A DNA stretch of 44,751 bases, taken from assembly GCA_017428245.1 (NCBI GenBank), contig JAFRRF010000058.1, positions 1 to 44,751 of the forward strand. The letters are read 5' to 3'. The DNA is from Bacteroidales bacterium. GTDB lineage: Bacteria > Bacteroidota > Bacteroidia > Bacteroidales > UBA932. Below, one piece after another: positions 32,995 to 42,358 of the stretch. Made by a program: the position numbers and the translations under genes. The notes beneath the pieces are model-generated. The model searched no databases. It was given only the letters and a program-made list of their open reading frames with translations, and was not told where the DNA came from. Numbering within the stretch: position 1 is the first letter of the stretch; every line of letters begins with the position of its first letter.

Positions 32995-34497
32995 ATGAAT
33001 TCTTTTTGCGACTATAACATCAATCCACTGGTGCAGGCTATCGGCAAAGAGCCGACAGCTTTCACAAAAAAGGACCTGATCGACTATATCGTCAGCCACG
33101 AGGTCCGCATCGTCAACTTCCGCTACGTGGCGGCAGACGGACGGCTCAAGACGCTCAACTTCCCGGTCACCAACCGGCAGTATCTCGACACCATCCTCTC
33201 CTACGGCGAGCGCGTGGACGGCTCCAGCCTTTTCCCCTACATTGCCGCCGACAGCAGCGACCTTTATGTGATTCCCCGTTTCAGCACGGCCTATGTCGAT
33301 CCGTTCCAGGAAATCCCCACGGTCGGCTTCCTCTGCAGCTATTTCACGAAAGACGGCCTGCCGCTCGAAAGCGCGCCTGAATTCACCCTCCGCAAGGCCC
33401 ACAAGGCCTTCCGGGAGCGGACGGGCTACACCTTCGAGGCGATGGGTGAACTCGAATTCTATCTGGTCGACAGCGACGACGGCATGTTCCCCGCCGAAGA
33501 CCAGCACGGCTACCACGAATCCACGCCCTTCGCCAAGTTCGAGAGCTTCCGGGCAGACGCCATCCGCGCCATCGCCGAAGTGGGCGGCCAGATCAAGTAC
33601 GGCCACTGCGAAGTGGGCAACTTCACCCTCGACGGAAAGATCTACGAGCAGAACGAGATCGAATTCCTCGTCAACCCTGTGGAATCGGCGGCCGACCAGC
33701 TGATGATGGCCAAATGGATCCTCCGCTCGCTGGCCTACCAGTACGGTATCGACGTGACCTTCGCCCCGAAGATCACCACCGGCAAGGCCGGCAGCGGCCT
33801 GCACTTCCACACCCGGATGATGAAGGGCGACCGCTCCGTGATGATCAAGGACGGCTCCCTGTCCGACGACGCCCGCCGCGCCATCGCCGGCTATATGAAG
33901 TTCGCCTCCTCGCTCACGGCCTTCGGCAACACGAACCCCACCTCCTACTTCCGCCTCGTGCCGCACCAGGAGGCGCCCACCAGCGTCTGCTGGGGCGACC
34001 GCAACCGTTCGGTGCTCGTGCGCGTGCCGCTGGGCTGGGGCGTTGACCACAGCATGAGCGCCATTGCCAATCCGCTCGAAGACCCCAACGATTTCGTGAT
34101 TCCCGACAAACAGACCGTGGAGATGCGTTCCGGCGACGGCAGCGCCGACATCTACAACATGCTCGCCGGCCTGGTGACCGCCGCCCGCACCGGCTTCGAA
34201 ATGCCCGACGCCCTCGAAGTCGCCGACCGGACCTACGTCGACGTGAACATCCACGACAAGAAGAACGAGAAGCTCCTCAACTCCCTCGAACAGCTCCCCG
34301 CCTCCTGTCACGAATCGGCCGACTGCCTCGAGAAGAACCGCGCCCTCTACGAAAAGGACGGCATCTTCTCCCCCGCCATGATCGACGGCACCATCGAACG
34401 TCTCCGCGCCTTCAAGGACCAGCACATCCGCCACGACGCCACCAACGACCCCAAGAAAATGGCCGCTTTGGTGAAAAAGTATTACTATTGCGGATAA
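32995..34497 (+). CDS. glnA: Glutamine synthetase, type I-like family
   Basis: 500 residues from the ATG at 32995; the longer frame would start inside the promoter. The beta-Grasp N-terminal domain (about 25-120) is followed by the catalytic domain: GELEFYLVD, GNFTLDGKIYEQNEIEF (metal-binding Glu residues), GSGLHFHTRM, NPTSYFRLVPHQEAP and RNRSVLVRVP. The Bacteroidetes members with MVNFRY.AADGRLKTLNF start are often labelled type I; a glutamate-gamma-ligase of other specificity cannot be excluded. It makes glutamine from glutamate, ammonia and ATP. No Tyr-adenylylation motif (NLYDLP) was found. It converges with recQ. Confidence 0.88.
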   Translation: MNSFCDYNINPLVQAIGKEPTAFTKKDLIDYIVSHEVRIVNFRYVAADGRLKTLNFPVTNRQYLDTILSYGERVDGSSLFPYIAADSSDLYVIPRFSTAYVDPFQEIPTVGFLCSYFTKDGLPLESAPEFTLRKAHKAFRERTGYTFEAMGELEFYLVDSDDGMFPAEDQHGYHESTPFAKFESFRADAIRAIAEVGGQIKYGHCEVGNFTLDGKIYEQNEIEFLVNPVESAADQLMMAKWILRSLAYQYGIDVTFAPKITTGKAGSGLHFHTRMMKGDRSVMIKDGSLSDDARRAIAGYMKFASSLTAFGNTNPTSYFRLVPHQEAPTSVCWGDRNRSVLVRVPLGWGVDHSMSAIANPLEDPNDFVIPDKQTVEMRSGDGSADIYNMLAGLVTAARTGFEMPDALEVADRTYVDVNIHDKKNEKLLNSLEQLPASCHESADCLEKNRALYEKDGIFSPAMIDGTIERLRAFKDQHIRHDATNDPKKMAALVKKYYYCG

Positions 34498-34499
34498 TC

Positions 34500-34527
34500 A
34501 GCGCAGCCCCCCGGCTTGCCGGGAGCG

Positions 34528-34529
<2 letters not shown>
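34500..34529. terminator. GC-rich hairpin between convergent genes
   Basis: AGCGC (34500-34504) pairs with GCGCT (34525-34529) around an inner CCCGGC/GCCGGG stem (34510-34515 with 34518-34523). It fills the gap between the glutamine synthetase and recQ stops. No T-tract follows, so its strength as a terminator is uncertain. Confidence 0.5.
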
Positions 34530-36741
<2,212 letters not shown>

Positions 36742-36805
36742 ACCACTAAGTTAAGAAAAAAAAACGGATTTGCCACGGTTTCGGACGAATTTTTCCAACT
36801 TTTGT

Positions 36806-36813
36806 TATATTTG
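36806..36813 (+). promoter_or_regulatory. Bacteroidetes-type -7 box for the FKBP gene
   Basis: TATATTTG matches TAnnTTTG. It lies 32 nt before the ATG at 36846; a loose TTTCG near 36779 could serve as -33. Predicted transcript start is about 36820. Confidence 0.6.
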
Positions 36814-36845
36814 CGCTTCGAAAGAAACGATACAATTATAATTAT

Positions 36846-37577
36846 ATGAAAAAGATTCTCTTTATTGCAGTTATCTGCTTGTCCGGGGCTATGATGCTCA
36901 GCTCCTGCGACCGGAAAACCACCGATGGTAAACAACCCGCAAGCATCTCCAAGGCGGATGTCGACTCCGTAAGCTATATGCTCGGCTATTCTTTCGGCAT
37001 GAACCTCAAGCAAAGCGACTTCGGTCCGCTTAGCGTCAACCAGATCATCAAAGGCATCCAGGCTGCGAACAACGATGTGGAAATCGACTATATGCAGTTC
37101 CAGCAGATCGTCAACGGCTTCATGGAGAAACGTTCCCAGGCCGTCGGCGAGGAAATGACGAAGCGCAGCGAGAGCATGCTCGCCGCCAAAGAGAAAGAAG
37201 AGGGTGTCGTGAAGACCGAATCCGGCCTCCTCTACAAGGTCGTCCGCGAGGGCGAAGGCATCAAACCGTCCGCGAAGGATACCGTGGAAGTTCACTATGA
37301 AGGCACCAACCTCGACGGCAAAGTGTTCGACTCCTCCTATGAGCGCGACCAGACCACCACATTCCCGCTCGGCAACGTGATCCCGGGCTGGACGGAAGGT
37401 CTCCAGTATGTGGGCGAAGGCGGCGAAATCATGCTGTACATCCCGGCCGAACTGGCTTATGGCGAGCGTGGCGCCAGCGCCGACATCCGTCCGAACGAAG
37501 CCCTTACCTTCAAGGTGGAGCTCAAGTCGGTCAAACCGTACGTCGAGCCCGTTGTGGAAGAGGTGAAGAAGAAGTAA
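36846..37577 (+). CDS. FKBP-type peptidyl-prolyl cis-trans isomerase, lipoprotein
   Basis: 243 residues with a lipoprotein signal (MLSSC, Cys20). An N-terminal helical FKBP_N dimerisation region (about 40-115, YMLGYSFGMNLKQ) precedes the FKBP catalytic domain (about 125-230: TESGLLYKVVREGEG, VEVHYEGTNLDGKVFDSSY, VIPGWTEGLQYVGEGG, LAYGERG). It should assist folding of periplasmic or outer-membrane proteins. It resembles FkpA/Mip. It is a single-gene unit with its own promoter and a double-hairpin terminator, next to the IS insertion. Confidence 0.94.
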   Translation: MKKILFIAVICLSGAMMLSSCDRKTTDGKQPASISKADVDSVSYMLGYSFGMNLKQSDFGPLSVNQIIKGIQAANNDVEIDYMQFQQIVNGFMEKRSQAVGEEMTKRSESMLAAKEKEEGVVKTESGLLYKVVREGEGIKPSAKDTVEVHYEGTNLDGKVFDSSYERDQTTTFPLGNVIPGWTEGLQYVGEGGEIMLYIPAELAYGERGASADIRPNEALTFKVELKSVKPYVEPVVEEVKKK

Positions 37578-37584
37578 AATAAAG

Positions 37585-37649
37585 ATGCCCGGTCAAGCCG
37601 GGCATGACAAAGAAAAAAGGCCGGTCCGTCAGGATCGGCCTTCTGTTTT
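37585..37649 (+). terminator. Double-hairpin terminator after the FKBP gene
   Basis: The first hairpin pairs ATGCCCGG (37585-37592) with CCGGGCAT (37598-37605). The second has arms AAGGCCGGTCC (37617-37627) and GGATCGGCCTT (37632-37642) with one G-T pair, followed by CTGTTTT. The second pair of arms recurs exactly at 40001-40026. Confidence 0.8.
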
Positions 37650-37653
37650 GAAG

Positions 37654-37672
37654 TGCGCCCCTTTTGTTGGAC
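37654..37672 (+). repeat. Left terminal inverted repeat of the IS
   Basis: TGCGCCCC, TTTT, GTTGGAC; pairs with 39028-39046 apart from the central four bases. It lies 5 nt beyond the orfB stop. Confidence 0.8.
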
Positions 37673-37676
37673 GGGT

Positions 37677-38474
37677 TTAACAATAAGAATAATTGTGATG
37701 AGTTCGGTATTGTACCGGACTCAGTCCGTTTAGTTTTGCCTTGATTCGATCGTGATTGTAGTAATGTAGATAATCTTCCAGTTCTGATAGGAAGTGATCG
37801 ACCGAGTTAAAGCTTTGCAAATATAGTAATTCAGACTTCAAAAGACCGAAAAAGTTTTCCATCACGGCATTGTCCAGGCAATTACCCTTGCGAGACATAC
37901 TTTGTATTATATGATTGTCTTTCAGTAATTTCTGATAGTCTTTATGCTGGTATTGAAAGCCTTGATCCGAGTGAAGGATGGCGTTTGTATCGCTTCCGAT
38001 AATGGACACGGTGCCTTTGATCATATCCAACACCATATCCATCACCGGATGTCTGTAGATGGTATAGTAGATAAGTTCGCTGTTGTAAAGATCAAGGACG
38101 GGAGATAGATATAATTTAACTCCAAACAGGTGGAACTCAGTAACATCCGTTACCATTTTTCTATGAGGGGCATCCGCCGTGAAGTCTCGTTCCAGAAGGT
38201 TCGGAGCTATCTTTCCTACTTCTCCTTTGTAGGACTTGTATCTCTTCATCCTGACCTGACACTTAATTCCAGCTTCCGTCATCAGCCGGCGAACTGTCTT
38301 CCCGTTGATGACATAGCCTTCGTCCCGCATGGCCAGGGTAAGACGACGATAACCATAGCGACCTTTATTCTGATGATACAACTCCACTATGCGCTGCCTC
38401 TCGACAGACCACTTGTCCGGCTTCTGTTTAATGTTGTAGTAGAATGTGGATCTGGCCATCCCCTTGATCTCCAA
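37677..38474 (-). CDS. IS3-family transposase, OrfB (integrase catalytic part)
   Basis: 265 residues as an isolated frame beginning at a TTG. The open frame extends upstream to about 38576 (peptide EAIQGLRRDHRIDLLLEI before the listed start), as expected for an OrfAB fusion made by frameshifting. The domain is the rve/DDE integrase: first Asp in VTDVTEFHLFG, second in LHSDQGFQYQ, Glu in DNAVMENFFGLLKSE. An HTH_21-like segment (RYGYRRLTLAMRDEG) precedes it. All three catalytic residues are present, so it could be active. It is the catalytic half of the IS transposase. Confidence 0.93.
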   Translation of the reverse strand: MEIKGMARSTFYYNIKQKPDKWSVERQRIVELYHQNKGRYGYRRLTLAMRDEGYVINGKTVRRLMTEAGIKCQVRMKRYKSYKGEVGKIAPNLLERDFTADAPHRKMVTDVTEFHLFGVKLYLSPVLDLYNSELIYYTIYRHPVMDMVLDMIKGTVSIIGSDTNAILHSDQGFQYQHKDYQKLLKDNHIIQSMSRKGNCLDNAVMENFFGLLKSELLYLQSFNSVDHFLSELEDYLHYYNHDRIKAKLNGLSPVQYRTHHNYSYC

Positions 38475-38500
38475 AAGGAGGTCAATACGATGATCCCGCC

Positions 38501-39013
38501 TTAGTCCTTGGATGGCTTCCGCCCAATCGCGTGTAGTCGGGCTTCTCTTTCTTCGACTAAGGCTTTCACTTTTTTTAGCAGTGCATTCTCCGCTTCGAGG
38601 TACTCATTCCTCTTTCTGAGTACCTCGAGTTCATCGAGTTCCGCCTGCGTCCTCTCTTTTTTCTCTTTCAACCTCTTTCGATTGTCTTTTAGACCGTTAA
38701 GCCCATCTCGTTTATATGCATCCTTCCAGCGAAGAACTGTCTGATTGGGCACATTGTACTTCAATGAAACGGTCATTAAAGATAAGCCATTTTCAAGATA
38801 ATCCCTAATCACATTTACTTTTGTCTCATCATCATAACCACAATGACCAGGACGATCCATCAACGCCATATGGCCACCCTCCTGGTATCGATGCCAAATT
38901 AATGATAGCGCATTGAAGGATATACCGGTAATCCTTGATACTTCATTACGGCACATCCCTTCTTTAAGCAGCTCTATCGCCGCCATCTTCTCTGGATAAT
39001 GATACTTCTTCAT
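38501..39013 (-). CDS. IS3-family transposase, OrfA (HTH and leucine zipper)
   Basis: 170 residues from the ATG at 39013 (MKKYHYPEKM); the extra upstream codons overlap the inverted repeat. Two helix-turn-helix units are visible (about 8-55, EKMAAIELLKEGMCRNEVSRITGIS; about 60-105, LMTVSLKYNVPNQTVLRWKDAY-type), then a coiled coil (about 118-150, ELDELEVLRKRNEYLEAEN). This is the InsJ-like DNA-binding subunit of IS150-group elements. Near its end is an A7 run (38570-38576 on the plus strand as T7), where ribosomes could slip -1 into the OrfB frame with no intervening stop. Confidence 0.92.
   Translation of the reverse strand: MKKYHYPEKMAAIELLKEGMCRNEVSRITGISFNALSLIWHRYQEGGHMALMDRPGHCGYDDETKVNVIRDYLENGLSLMTVSLKYNVPNQTVLRWKDAYKRDGLNGLKDNRKRLKEKKERTQAELDELEVLRKRNEYLEAENALLKKVKALVEEREARLHAIGRKPSKD
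38570..38576 (-). promoter_or_regulatory. Probable -1 ribosomal frameshift site (A7 run)
   Basis: In OrfA the codons CTA AAA AAA GTG contain seven A. A -1 shift here gives an uninterrupted frame through 33-34 codons to the OrfB start region and yields the conserved EAIQxLRxxHRxDLLLEI junction of IS150-like transposases. This is inferred from frame relations and known IS3 practice. Confidence 0.7.
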
Positions 39014-39027
39014 CCCAAAAGCTCTTT

Positions 39028-39046
39028 GTCCAACTTTTGGGGCGCA
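39028..39046 (-). repeat. Right terminal inverted repeat of the IS
   Basis: On the minus strand TGCGCCCC, AAAA, GTTGGAC. It lies 14 nt upstream of the orfA ATG. Confidence 0.8.
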
Positions 39047-39112
39047 TATCATTTTTCGACGTCCGTCCACGTTTCAGGGTTTATTTGTGGATGGAATGTG
39101 AGGTATTCTCCG

Positions 39113-39120
39113 TAACTTTG
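39113..39120 (+). promoter_or_regulatory. Bacteroidetes-type -7 box before the AT-rich gene pair
   Basis: TAACTTTG matches TAnnTTTG, 24 nt before the ATG at 39145. A TTTG (39084-39087) lies upstream at a spacing of 25 nt, longer than ideal. Confidence 0.5.
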
Positions 39121-39144
39121 ATGGAATTAAAGGGTTAACCGTAT

Positions 39145-39609
39145 ATGAGGAAGTTATTTATATCTCTTCTATTCGTTTTGACATCTTGCCCTGTTTTTGG
39201 GCAGGACACCAATCAATTGAACACGATGATCATTGATTGTCTGCAAACTTATTCTGTTCATGCCCTGGATCTTTCTCCCGGAGAAGGCAATGTGGTTGTT
39301 TGTAAAGACGGTTTACCCTCAGACTTTCCATACTCCCGATTTACGAGTATCGCATTCTTTTCAACGGATTGTTTCTGGAGTTATTCCAATCCCTTGAAAA
39401 AGCAATTGAAGAAAAACATCCCTGCATTGTTCGTGTCCTTTGAATTAGATAACAATCTTCTCAAGATCACTATTTCGAAAAAATACGTCAGACTTCTGAA
39501 CAGAAAGACACTCAGCATAGCACTGAGTGATTGGGGACAATTTGTCTACATCTATTCCTGCGAAGAAAACAAATGGAAGTTGATGGATATCAAATACGGA
39601 GGGGTATGA
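39145..39609 (+). CDS. Secreted hypothetical protein, AT-rich, first of a pair
   Basis: 154 residues with a signal peptide (MRKLFISLLFVLTSCPVFGQ; a Cys15 could also be lipidated). The mature part has an alpha/beta look, with FPYSRFTSIAFFS, NIPALFVSFELDNNLLKITIS and a C-terminal SDWGQFVYIYSCEENKWKL; there is no known catalytic motif. I do not recognise a named family. GC content is low (21 of 60 G/C in 39421-39480, against 38 of 60 in 34201-34260), which suggests recent transfer. Its stop overlaps the next start by ATGA, so the two are cotranslated. It lies 98 nt from the IS right end. Confidence 0.8.
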   Translation: MRKLFISLLFVLTSCPVFGQDTNQLNTMIIDCLQTYSVHALDLSPGEGNVVVCKDGLPSDFPYSRFTSIAFFSTDCFWSYSNPLKKQLKKNIPALFVSFELDNNLLKITISKKYVRLLNRKTLSIALSDWGQFVYIYSCEENKWKLMDIKYGGV

Positions 39610-39998
39610 AACGGACCGCAAAGTACATCGGGATCGGGCTGCTGGCGGTGGCGGTTATCTGCATCATAGGGGCGCATGTGCCTACGCTCGGGAAACAGGT
39701 TCCGTTCAATCAATGGTTTTGGAACCATGATCACTGGCCCTTTGAGCGGGTCCGGTATTATATGTCTGAATCCCTGGTCGAAAAACTTGAGTCTGAAAAG
39801 CCCTCCATCGAGGAGACCGTTGAATTGCTGGGGAATGAGGATTACTTTGGAATTCGGTATGAGCCGGGGGATACCCGACTTTACTATTTCCTAATGTCTC
39901 CTCCATTTCTGATCATGGGACTCGATATGTACTCCCTGATCATTGATTTCAGCGACGACGGATCTTTCATGGCCGCGAGAGTCGTGTTTGAAGATTGA
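39606..39998 (+). CDS. Membrane-anchored hypothetical protein, second of a pair
   Basis: 130 residues from the ATG at 39606, which overlaps the previous stop (ATGA). An N-terminal membrane helix (about 6-25, YIGIGLLAVAVICIIGAHV) is followed by a periplasmic domain. Its ETVELLGNEDYFGIRYEPGD and LIIDFSDDGSFMAARVVF segments have the helix-loop-strand rhythm of small SmpA/BLIP-like folds, but this is only a resemblance. No named family is recognised. It ends 2 nt before a terminator whose arms are also found after the FKBP gene. Pairing with a secreted protein may mean a two-part envelope function. Confidence 0.78.
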   Translation: MKRTAKYIGIGLLAVAVICIIGAHVPTLGKQVPFNQWFWNHDHWPFERVRYYMSESLVEKLESEKPSIEETVELLGNEDYFGIRYEPGDTRLYYFLMSPPFLIMGLDMYSLIIDFSDDGSFMAARVVFED

Positions 39999-40000
39999 AG

Positions 40001-40029
40001 AAGGCCGGTCCATAAGGATCGGCCTTTTT
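40001..40029 (+). terminator. Terminator after the AT-rich gene pair
   Basis: Arms AAGGCCGGTCC (40001-40011) and GGATCGGCCTT (40016-40026), 4-nt loop, then TTT; the T run is TTTTT at 40025-40029. Both arms are identical to those at 37617-37642, including the single G-T pair. Confidence 0.85.
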
Positions 40030-40049
40030 CGTGGGGTTTTCGCCAAATA

Positions 40050-40172
40050 GGCGCAAAGACGACGCCCCCCCAGAGGCATTGCACGGGGATGCGCTTGCGC
40101 CAACCCCCGATTACGGCCTCAGGCGCAAAACAATCGGCCCCTCATTGCGTGAGAGGCCGATATCCTTGCGCC
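40050..40172. repeat. Two tandem hairpins bounded by GGCGCAA/TTGCGCC
   Basis: GGCGCAA occurs at 40050-40056 and 40122-40128, its complement TTGCGCC at 40095-40101 and 40166-40172, giving two adjacent inverted-repeat units. The second unit has an inner ATCGGCC/GGCCGAT stem (40133-40139 with 40155-40161) and a CTCA/TGAG tip. Read on the minus strand that inner stem is followed by TGTTTTG, so it may serve as terminator of the DUF6515 gene. The rest of this 218-nt gap shows no gene. Confidence 0.6.
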
Positions 40173-40216
40173 AAGTTGGCGAATTGAGAGATGGTCAAGC
40201 CCGGGAGAACGCCAGC

Positions 40217-41410
40217 CTACAGATTGCAGGCCACTTCGAAGCAGAGTTTACCGTTGATAATAGTCGGCTTGTAGAGCACGTCTTCCACCTGGTAGTAGGT
40301 CTTGCCACCCATTTCGATCTCATCGTAGTCTTCGGGAATCTCGTCGACAATTGCGCCGATCGGGGCCTCGATCACGGCATATTCGCCGTTCGCCAGGGTA
40401 TAGAAGACGCCGTCCTGATAGTAGTAATCCTGACCGGCCTGATTCACCAGGTTTGTGTTATAGTAGTCGTCGCTGGTGCGGAGCGTGTAATTGGCATTCT
40501 GCGCAGCATAGATGCTCGAAAGCTCGGCAGCGAGCCGCGCCCGCTCGATTTCGTTGCGGATGGTGTTGATCGTGATGGCGGTCAGCGCCATATCGAACAG
40601 CGTGGTGGCGATCCGGGTTCCCAGCGGCGGGCGGCATACATAGTAGCCTCCGTCCCAGTACGGACGGTAATAGATGCCGTCATAAAAGTAGTAGTCGCGG
40701 TAACCGACCCGGATCACCCGGTAGCCGATCGGCAGGGTGTGGATCCGATGGCCGAAATAATGGTAGCCATGGTGATGGTACGGAATCGGACGATGGCGCG
40801 GTTCCAGATACGGGCGCGAATAGACAGGCGCACGGTGGCGCGGTGCGCGATGGACGACAGCCGGACCGTGGCCGCCGGGACGGTGGTTGCGGGCAATCGC
40901 GGAACTGTGGTTCGGCCGTGGAGCGCGGGTCATCTCGCCGCGGCCGCGGGGAGCGCGCGTGACGGCGGAGCCGTGGTTTGAACTGCGGGGCGCACGGTTG
41001 ACGTTCGGCCGGTTTGTCGGACGGGCGTTCGACCGGACGGCCGGTCTGTCGGCAGGGCGGTTGCTGCGGGCGATATTGCCGCTGTGGTTGCGGTTCACCT
41101 GCGGAGCACGGTTCACCTGCGGGGCACGGTTAGCCTGCGGAGCGCGGTTGCGGTTCATCTGGGGAGCGCTGTGACTGCGGCTGACAGAGCCGCTATGGCT
41201 CCGGCTGACTGCAGAGCCATGATTATTGCTGCGGGGCGCCGACATCTTCGTACTCGGCCCGCTGTGCCCGGAAGGGGCGCGGTGTTCCGTCCGTGGCGAC
41301 GAATGGGATGACCCACCGCCGGAACGACGATTCTGGCCTTGTGCCTCAAACGAGGTAGTACACATCATTGCGATGCAAAGCATCAGTACCACTTTTATGA
41401 ATCTTTTCAT
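40217..41410 (-). CDS. DUF6515-family secreted protein with Asn/Arg/Ser/His-rich region
   Basis: 397 residues from the ATG at 41410 (MKRFIKVVLMLCIAMMCTTSFEAQG signal peptide); an upstream ATG at 41437 would spoil the signal. Residues about 26-200 are low complexity, rich in Arg, Ser, Asn, His and Pro, with short repeats NRAPQ(V/A). A Tyr-rich conserved part follows (about 205-260, GYRVIRVGYRDYYFYDGIYY) and then a C-terminal beta-rich part (DYYYQDGVFYTLANGEYAVIEAPIGA), the DUF6515 core. Function unknown; basic and aromatic composition suggests a surface or cell-wall role. It is the only gene in its unit, downstream of miaA on the same strand. Confidence 0.83.
   Translation of the reverse strand: MKRFIKVVLMLCIAMMCTTSFEAQGQNRRSGGGSSHSSPRTEHRAPSGHSGPSTKMSAPRSNNHGSAVSRSHSGSVSRSHSAPQMNRNRAPQANRAPQVNRAPQVNRNHSGNIARSNRPADRPAVRSNARPTNRPNVNRAPRSSNHGSAVTRAPRGRGEMTRAPRPNHSSAIARNHRPGGHGPAVVHRAPRHRAPVYSRPYLEPRHRPIPYHHHGYHYFGHRIHTLPIGYRVIRVGYRDYYFYDGIYYRPYWDGGYYVCRPPLGTRIATTLFDMALTAITINTIRNEIERARLAAELSSIYAAQNANYTLRTSDDYYNTNLVNQAGQDYYYQDGVFYTLANGEYAVIEAPIGAIVDEIPEDYDEIEMGGKTYYQVEDVLYKPTIINGKLCFEVACNL
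41092..41145. repeat. Short tandem repeat, three 18-nt units in the DUF6515 gene
   Basis: Units 41092-41109, 41110-41127 and 41128-41145 differ at few positions and encode NRAPQV/A on the minus strand. The units keep the frame, so copy-number changes would not break the gene. Confidence 0.7.
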
Positions 41411-41493
41411 GATAATATGGTTGTTTCTGTAGCTCATTGAAAGCTAACAGCGAAAAAGGAAAAATCGTGCCAGTTTTTTCGTGCAGCCGCCGG

Positions 41494-42348
41494 CTACAGG
41501 TCGATCCAGCGGATCGACGGATCGCGGGCCCACCAGGTAAGCTGCTTTTTGGCATAGTGCCGCGAATTACGCTTGATCAGCCGGACCGCTTCCGCCAGGT
41601 CGCAACGCCCGTCGAGATAATCGAACAACTCCTTGTATCCCACAGTGTTAAGCGCTGGAAGATTACGATATGGAAGAAGCCTCCGCACCTCGTCCAGCAA
41701 GCCTTCTTCCATCATCGCATCCACCCGTGCGTCGATACGGGCATACAGTTCGGGGCGGGAACGGCGCAGACCGGTTTTCTCGATCGAGAACGGACGCTCC
41801 TTTGCCGGATTCGTTTTGAACGAGGAATATTTCCGGCCGGTGGCGATGGTTACCTCCAATGCACGGACGATACGCTGGCCGTTGGCCGGGTCGATGACGG
41901 CATAGGTCTCCGGATCGAGGATGCGCAGTTCCGCACGTAAGGCGGCGACACCCTCCTCCCGCAACCTGCGGGAGAGCTCCGCCCGAAGCGCAGGATCGGC
42001 CTCGGGGAAATCGTCGAGCCCGTTGCAGAGCGCGTCGATGTAGAGACCCGATCCACCGGCCATCACCACGGTTTCATGGTCTTGGAACAGCCGCTCCAGC
42101 AACGCCAACGCCTCGATTTCGTACTGGCCGGCCGAAAGGGGCTCGGTTACGCTGCGGTCGGCGATGAAATAGTGCCGGACCGCCGCCAACTGCGCTTCGG
42201 AAGGACGGGCCGTCCCGATGCGCATCTCCCGGTATACCTGCCGCGAATCACAAGAGACGACCGGCGAACCGGCCCGGAGGGCCGCCGCAATGGCATAGTC
42301 CGTCTTCCCGACCGCGGTCGGTCCCAATATGATTTGCAGCGTGGGCAT
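41494..42348 (-). CDS. miaA: tRNA dimethylallyltransferase
   Basis: 284 residues, slightly short for the family (about 300). The P-loop GPTAVGKT is at 9-16, followed by SCDSRQVYREMRIGTARPS, AGGSGLYIDAL, and the C-terminal NTVGYKELFDYLDG and RNSRHYAKKQLTWW motifs. The enzyme adds a dimethylallyl group to A37 of UNN-reading tRNAs. The pRiA4b ORF-3-like gene lies 10 nt upstream on the same strand and should be cotranscribed. Confidence 0.96.
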   Translation of the reverse strand: MPTLQIILGPTAVGKTDYAIAAALRAGSPVVSCDSRQVYREMRIGTARPSEAQLAAVRHYFIADRSVTEPLSAGQYEIEALALLERLFQDHETVVMAGGSGLYIDALCNGLDDFPEADPALRAELSRRLREEGVAALRAELRILDPETYAVIDPANGQRIVRALEVTIATGRKYSSFKTNPAKERPFSIEKTGLRRSRPELYARIDARVDAMMEEGLLDEVRRLLPYRNLPALNTVGYKELFDYLDGRCDLAEAVRLIKRNSRHYAKKQLTWWARDPSIRWIDL

Positions 42349-42358
42349 TCAGCCGTGA

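Larger units (their letters stand above)
37654..39046 (-). mobile_element. IS3-family insertion sequence, IS150-like group
   Basis: About 1393 bp. The ends are imperfect 19-bp inverted repeats: TGCGCCCCTTTTGTTGGAC at 37654-37672 and, on the minus strand, TGCGCCCCAAAAGTTGGAC at 39028-39046; the only mismatches are the central TTTT/AAAA. It carries orfA and orfB, linked by a probable -1 frameshift. The ends start with TG, as in IS3 elements. Flanking bases (AAG and TAT) do not match, so no target-site duplication of 3-5 bp is visible. AT content is higher than the host genes (23 of 60 G/C in 37921-37980). It appears intact. Confidence 0.9.

Noticed and set aside
32980-34434. 484-residue open frame on the minus strand
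   Set aside because: Antisense to the glutamine synthetase gene; Val/Gly/His-rich composition is typical of a complementary frame.
37651-39049. 3-bp target-site duplication around the IS
   Set aside because: The flanking bases AAG and TAT do not match, and 4-5 bp duplications also fail.
40050-40172. CRISPR array
   Set aside because: The repeated 7-mers alternate in orientation and only two units exist; there are no direct repeats with spacers and no cas genes.
41436-41493. Terminator after miaA
   Set aside because: T-rich runs and a short AGCC/GGCT palindrome are present but not in the order stem then T-tract.
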